56,244 bases of DNA. It comes from a virus. The DNA is taken from IMG/VR virus record IMGVR_UViG_3300044527_000109, positions 1-56,244 of that record. One strand, written 5' to 3'. Every line of letters begins with the position of its first letter. Position 1 is the stretch's first letter. Made by a program: the position numbers and the translations under genes. This document shows positions 53,035 to 56,244 of the stretch, piece by piece. The notes under the pieces were generated by a model. That model did no database searches. It saw only the letters and a program-made list of their open reading frames with translations, and was not told the origin of the DNA.

Positions 53035-55347
53035 ATGAAATTAAACGTTATTAAACGCTCAGGCGCACAAGAACCTCTAGCCGTTGAAAAATGGCAAGCA
53101 CAGGTTGCAAAAATATGTAAAGGTATTGCAGATGTAAGTCAGTCGATGATTGAAATCAAAGCACAGCCCCATTTTTATGATGGTATCACAACTAGAACCA
53201 TAGATGAAATTACATTACGAGCCATAGTAGATTTAATCGACGTAGAAAGTAATCCGGACATCGGTCATACTAATTATCAATATGTGGCTGGCAAACAACG
53301 TCTCAGTATGTTGCGTAAAGATGTTTATGGAAGTTATACACCATTGTCTCTCTACCAGATAGTACAAAAAAATGTAAAGGCTGGACTATACTCGCATGAA
53401 CTACTAGAGTGGTATAGCGAAGACGATTGGAATAAGATGAACGATATGCTAGAGCATGATAAAGATGAGCAGTATAGTTATGCCGCTATTGAGCAACTTA
53501 TTGAAAAATATCTAGTAAAGAATAGAGCAACGAAAGAAACTTATGAAACTCCTCAGATTAGATACATGGTTGCAGCCGCTACTGTGTTCCATAAGGAAGA
53601 ACCTAACACGGCTCGTATGCGTTATATTAAAGAATACTACAACGCGGCTAGTGACGGTCTTTTTACTCTTGCTACTCCTGTACTTGCTGGCCTTGGTACT
53701 CCCACCAAACAGTTTAGTTCTTGCGTACTCATCAGAAGCGACGACGATCTGGACTCAATTTTTGCGTCCGGAGAAATGATGGCAAAGTATGCCAGCAAAC
53801 GAGCTGGTATTGGTTTAGAAATTGGGCGACTACGTCCTTTAGGAAGTCCCATTAGGGGCGGCGAAATCATGCATACAGGTATGATTCCATTTTTAAAGAA
53901 ATGGTTTGGAGACCTGCGTTCATGTTCACAAGGAGGAATTCGCAATGCAAGTGCTACTATCTTTTATCCAATCTGGCATCACCAGTTTGACGACCTTATT
54001 GTACTCAAGAACAACCAAGGAACCGAAGAAACCCGAGTCCGTCATATGGATTATGGGGTTGTGCTTAGTGCTTTCTTCTGGAGAAGATTCAAAAACAAAG
54101 AAAACATAACTTTTTTCGATCCTAACGAAGTCCCAGACTTATATGAGGCTTTCTATTCAGATTGTGCGAAGTTTGAAGAACTTTACGTCAAATATGAGAA
54201 GCGCAAAGATTTGCGTAAGAAAACTATGAATGCTGAAGATGTATTCAAGGGCGGAATTTTAAAGGAGAGAACTGACACGGGTCGTATCTATCTTGTCTTT
54301 ATTGACAATGTGATGAATCAAGGATCCTTTGATCCTGAATATCATCCGATCTATCAGTCAAACTTATGCTGTGAGATACTTTTACCTACTAAACCTTTTA
54401 AGCGTCTTGATGATCCTAGTGGTCGAATCGCACTTTGCACTTTGGGGTCCATTAATTGGGGGGCATTCCGAAACCCTGAGGACATGCGCAGGGCTTGCCG
54501 CATTCTTCAGCGCAGCCTCTGTAATATTCTTGACTACCAGGACTTCCTAAGTATTCAAAGCAAACTAAGCAATGACGAGATTAGTCCATTAGGCATCGGT
54601 GTAACTAATCTAGCATACTGGCATGCCAAGCGCGGCTATAGATATGGAGAGAAAGATGCACTTCAAGATGTTAAAAGTTGGATGGAGCATCAAGCATATT
54701 ATCTGACTGAAGCAACAGTTGAACTTGCTAAAGAACGTGGCAAGTGTGTAGATAGTGATAAGACACGTTATGGTCAAGGTATATTCCCTTGGGAGTTACG
54801 TAGTAAAGGTGTGAACCAACTTGCAGACTTCAATACTGAATTGGATTGGGAACCACTAAGACAAGATATGTTAAAGTATGGGGTACGAAATGCAACGCTT
54901 ATGGCCATCGCTCCTGTTGAGTCTAGTAGCGTGGTCATTAACAGCACTAATGGTATTGAAATGCCCATGTCACTTATCTCAACTAAAGAAAGCAAGGCCG
55001 GGTCTTTTACACAAGTTGTACCCGAATATCAAAAGTTAAAAAATAAATATCAATTGATGTGGGAACAGAAAGACTGTGATGGTTATTTAAAGACTGCCGC
55101 AGTATTAGCCGCATATGTAGATCAAAGTATATCAACCAACACATTCTACAATCCTGCACACTTCACAGATCGTAAAGTTCCAACAACATTAATCGCTAAG
55201 AATTTGATGTTGGCACATAGTTGGGGACTGAAGACATTCTACTACAGTCTCATCAATAAGGCTGGATCAAAATCAGTAGAAGAAAAACCGTTAGCACAAG
55301 AAGTAGCAACATCAGAAGATGATGATTGCGAGGCTTGCAAACTTTAA
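53035..55347 (+). CDS. nrdA: Ribonucleotide reductase class Ia, alpha subunit
   Basis: 770 residues, full length (E. coli NrdA: 761). The N-terminal ~90 residues match the ATP-cone (LNVIKRSGAQEPL, FYDGITTRTIDEI). Active-site elements are present: QFSSCVLI (first redox Cys, ~229), NLCCEI (Asn443-Cys445-Glu447, thiyl radical Cys), ALCTLGS (second Cys, ~468), the YY pair of the radical pathway in KTFYYSL, and the C-terminal CEAC that passes electrons from thioredoxin/glutaredoxin. It reduces ribonucleoside diphosphates for phage DNA synthesis. It is followed 14 nt later by iscU and then nrdB, an unusual interruption of nrdAB. Confidence 0.95.
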   Translation: MKLNVIKRSGAQEPLAVEKWQAQVAKICKGIADVSQSMIEIKAQPHFYDGITTRTIDEITLRAIVDLIDVESNPDIGHTNYQYVAGKQRLSMLRKDVYGSYTPLSLYQIVQKNVKAGLYSHELLEWYSEDDWNKMNDMLEHDKDEQYSYAAIEQLIEKYLVKNRATKETYETPQIRYMVAAATVFHKEEPNTARMRYIKEYYNAASDGLFTLATPVLAGLGTPTKQFSSCVLIRSDDDLDSIFASGEMMAKYASKRAGIGLEIGRLRPLGSPIRGGEIMHTGMIPFLKKWFGDLRSCSQGGIRNASATIFYPIWHHQFDDLIVLKNNQGTEETRVRHMDYGVVLSAFFWRRFKNKENITFFDPNEVPDLYEAFYSDCAKFEELYVKYEKRKDLRKKTMNAEDVFKGGILKERTDTGRIYLVFIDNVMNQGSFDPEYHPIYQSNLCCEILLPTKPFKRLDDPSGRIALCTLGSINWGAFRNPEDMRRACRILQRSLCNILDYQDFLSIQSKLSNDEISPLGIGVTNLAYWHAKRGYRYGEKDALQDVKSWMEHQAYYLTEATVELAKERGKCVDSDKTRYGQGIFPWELRSKGVNQLADFNTELDWEPLRQDMLKYGVRNATLMAIAPVESSSVVINSTNGIEMPMSLISTKESKAGSFTQVVPEYQKLKNKYQLMWEQKDCDGYLKTAAVLAAYVDQSISTNTFYNPAHFTDRKVPTTLIAKNLMLAHSWGLKTFYYSLINKAGSKSVEEKPLAQEVATSEDDDCEACKL

Positions 55348-55361
55348 GAAAGGATGATATA

Positions 55362-55742
55362 ATGGCCTATAGCGCACAAGTGGTTGACCATTACGAGAAT
55401 CCTCGTAATGTAGGTAGTTTTGCAAAAGACGATGATAGTGTAGGTACTGGAATGGTAGGTGCACCGGCATGCGGTGATGTGATGAAATTACAAATAAAGG
55501 TAGATGATGTTACAGGTATTATTACAGACGCAAAATTTAAAACGTATGGCTGCGGCTCGGCAATCGCAAGTTCCAGTCTTGTTACAGAGTGGGTCAAAGG
55601 CAAAACCCTTGACGAAGCAGGACAACTCAAAAACAGTCAAATCGCCGAAGAACTAGCATTACCGCCAGTTAAGATACATTGCTCTATATTAGCAGAAGAT
55701 GCTATCAAAGCAGCCGTAGAAGATTATAGGAAAAAACATTAA
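55362..55742 (+). CDS. iscU: IscU-type iron-sulfur cluster scaffold protein
   Basis: 126 residues from ATG 55362, chosen because MAYS...DHYENPRNVGSF is the normal IscU start and an AAAGGA site precedes it. An in-frame upstream start would overlap nrdA. All three cluster ligands are present: Cys in GAPACGDVM, YGCGSAIASSS and KIHCSILAEDA, and also the Asp after the first Cys. LPPVK, the HscA binding site, is intact. Similarity to E. coli IscU as I remember it is very high, roughly three quarters identical. It assembles [2Fe-2S]/[4Fe-4S] clusters with host IscS. The location inside nrdAB suggests a link to iron demand during phage nucleotide synthesis, or supply to the radical SAM enzyme (inference). 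Confidence 0.93.
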   Translation: MAYSAQVVDHYENPRNVGSFAKDDDSVGTGMVGAPACGDVMKLQIKVDDVTGIITDAKFKTYGCGSAIASSSLVTEWVKGKTLDEAGQLKNSQIAEELALPPVKIHCSILAEDAIKAAVEDYRKKH

Positions 55743-55789
55743 GTGATAAATGTAAAACAATTTCTTGAAAAATTATTTAAGGAAAAACA

Positions 55790-56244
55790 ATGAGCAAAGC
55801 ACAATATAATTTAAAAACAAAAACAGACTACCTAAATCGCAAGATGTTTTTGGATCCACAGGGTCCTGTAACCATTCAACGATTTGAAGAAGTAAAGTAT
55901 AACAAACTACAAAAAATTGAACAGACAGCACGTGGTTTCTTTTGGGTTCCAGAAGAAATTAGTCTTACTAAAGATGCCAACGATTTTAAAGAAGCAAGTG
56001 ATGCGGTGAAACATATCTTTACTAGTAACTTATTAAGACAAACAGCACTTGATAGTTTACAAGGACGCGGTCCCGCGCAAGTATTCACACCTATCGTTAG
56101 CCTGCCTGAATTAGAAGCACTGATGTATAATTGGAGTTTCTTTGAGACTAACATTCATAGCCGTAGTTATAGTCATATCATTCGTAACATCTATAATGTA
56201 CCTAAAGAAGTATTCAATACTATCCATGACACTAATGAGATTGT
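55790..56244 (+). CDS. nrdB: Ribonucleotide reductase class Ia, beta subunit (N-terminal part)
   Basis: The gene begins at ATG 55790 after an AAGGA ribosome site and is cut by the window end after 151 codons. LDSLQGRGP holds the first iron ligand Asp, and ELEALMYNWSFFE, then TNIHSRSYSHIIRN, holds the Glu and His ligands and the radical Tyr. Compared with E. coli NrdB (E-T-I-H), the ligands are spaced E-T-N-I-H: one extra residue after the Glu, while the Asp-to-Glu distance is unchanged. The subunit generates the tyrosyl radical at its di-iron centre for NrdA. A GATAAATG motif lies at 55745-55752 but differs from the late consensus in the last base. Confidence 0.92.
   Translation, partial: MSKAQYNLKTKTDYLNRKMFLDPQGPVTIQRFEEVKYNKLQKIEQTARGFFWVPEEISLTKDANDFKEASDAVKHIFTSNLLRQTALDSLQGRGPAQVFTPIVSLPELEALMYNWSFFETNIHSRSYSHIIRNIYNVPKEVFNTIHDTNEI

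Noticed and set aside
55326-55361. Upstream start of IscU inside nrdA
   Set aside because: It adds 12 residues absent from IscU proteins and overlaps the nrdA end. The ATG at 55362 has a ribosome site and the canonical MAYS start.

Overview
This window is part of the genome of a T4-like myovirus (tailed phage with a contractile tail) with AT-rich DNA. The evidence is a T4-type core: late sigma factor gp55, the gp47/gp46 recombination nuclease, the head cassette portal gp20, core protein, protease gp21, scaffold gp22 and major capsid gp23 in T4 order, and baseplate genes related to gp5, gp26, gp51, gp53 and probably gp25, gp27 and gp48. The phage-borne IscU is very close to the Beta/Gammaproteobacterial ISC-type protein and keeps the LPPVK chaperone-binding motif. 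This suggests, but does not prove, a Beta- or Gammaproteobacterial host.

Layout. 1-7872 (minus strand): baseplate and hub genes. 8015-14701 (plus): gp55 followed by a translationally coupled recombination operon. Two tandem sulfotransferase-like genes sit between gp47 and gp46, followed by a radical SAM gene and a PD-(D/E)XK nuclease. 14702-15167: no gene, but a dense series of hairpins that looks like a large structured RNA. 15168-16216 (minus): gp26, with a gp51-position ORF that appears to be reached by -1 ribosomal frameshifting. 16307-19978 (plus): tape measure protein with a built-in amidase. 19995-25931: head cassette, closed by a strong terminator. 26004-27753: accessory genes (fatty-acid desaturase; SGNH hydrolase; degenerate HNH protein). 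27853-52556: about 24.7 kb of fibre and adhesin genes, nearly half the window, made of repeated beta-rich modules, a collagen-like stretch, an S74 chaperone, LamG-like lectin domains and a fibrinogen-like domain. 52592-56244: a conserved phage protein, then nrdA, iscU and the start of nrdB.

How it works together. gp55 should direct host RNA polymerase to the late motif NATAAATA/CTAAATA, which stands in front of most head, tail and fibre genes here. gp46/47 with the nuclease serve recombination and replication. NrdA/NrdB supply deoxynucleotides, and the adjacent IscU may support iron supply. The gp5-like spike lacks a recognisable lysozyme domain, so wall degradation during entry may be done by the amidase on the tape measure protein. 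The fibre cluster presents several alternative receptor-binding tips on shared anchor sequences.

Most notable: (1) the structured RNA candidate at 14714-15138; (2) the T TTT TTC slippery site plus downstream hairpin joining gp26 to a gp51-like ORF; (3) a decayed junction between the two sulfotransferase genes carrying remnants of both the start of gene 46 and the end of gene 47, which records a tandem duplication; (4) late promoters placed so close to four start codons that the mRNAs would be essentially leaderless; (5) a LamG plus fibrinogen-like phage adhesin; (6) iscU between nrdA and nrdB, with a one-residue insertion in the NrdB iron-ligand helix.
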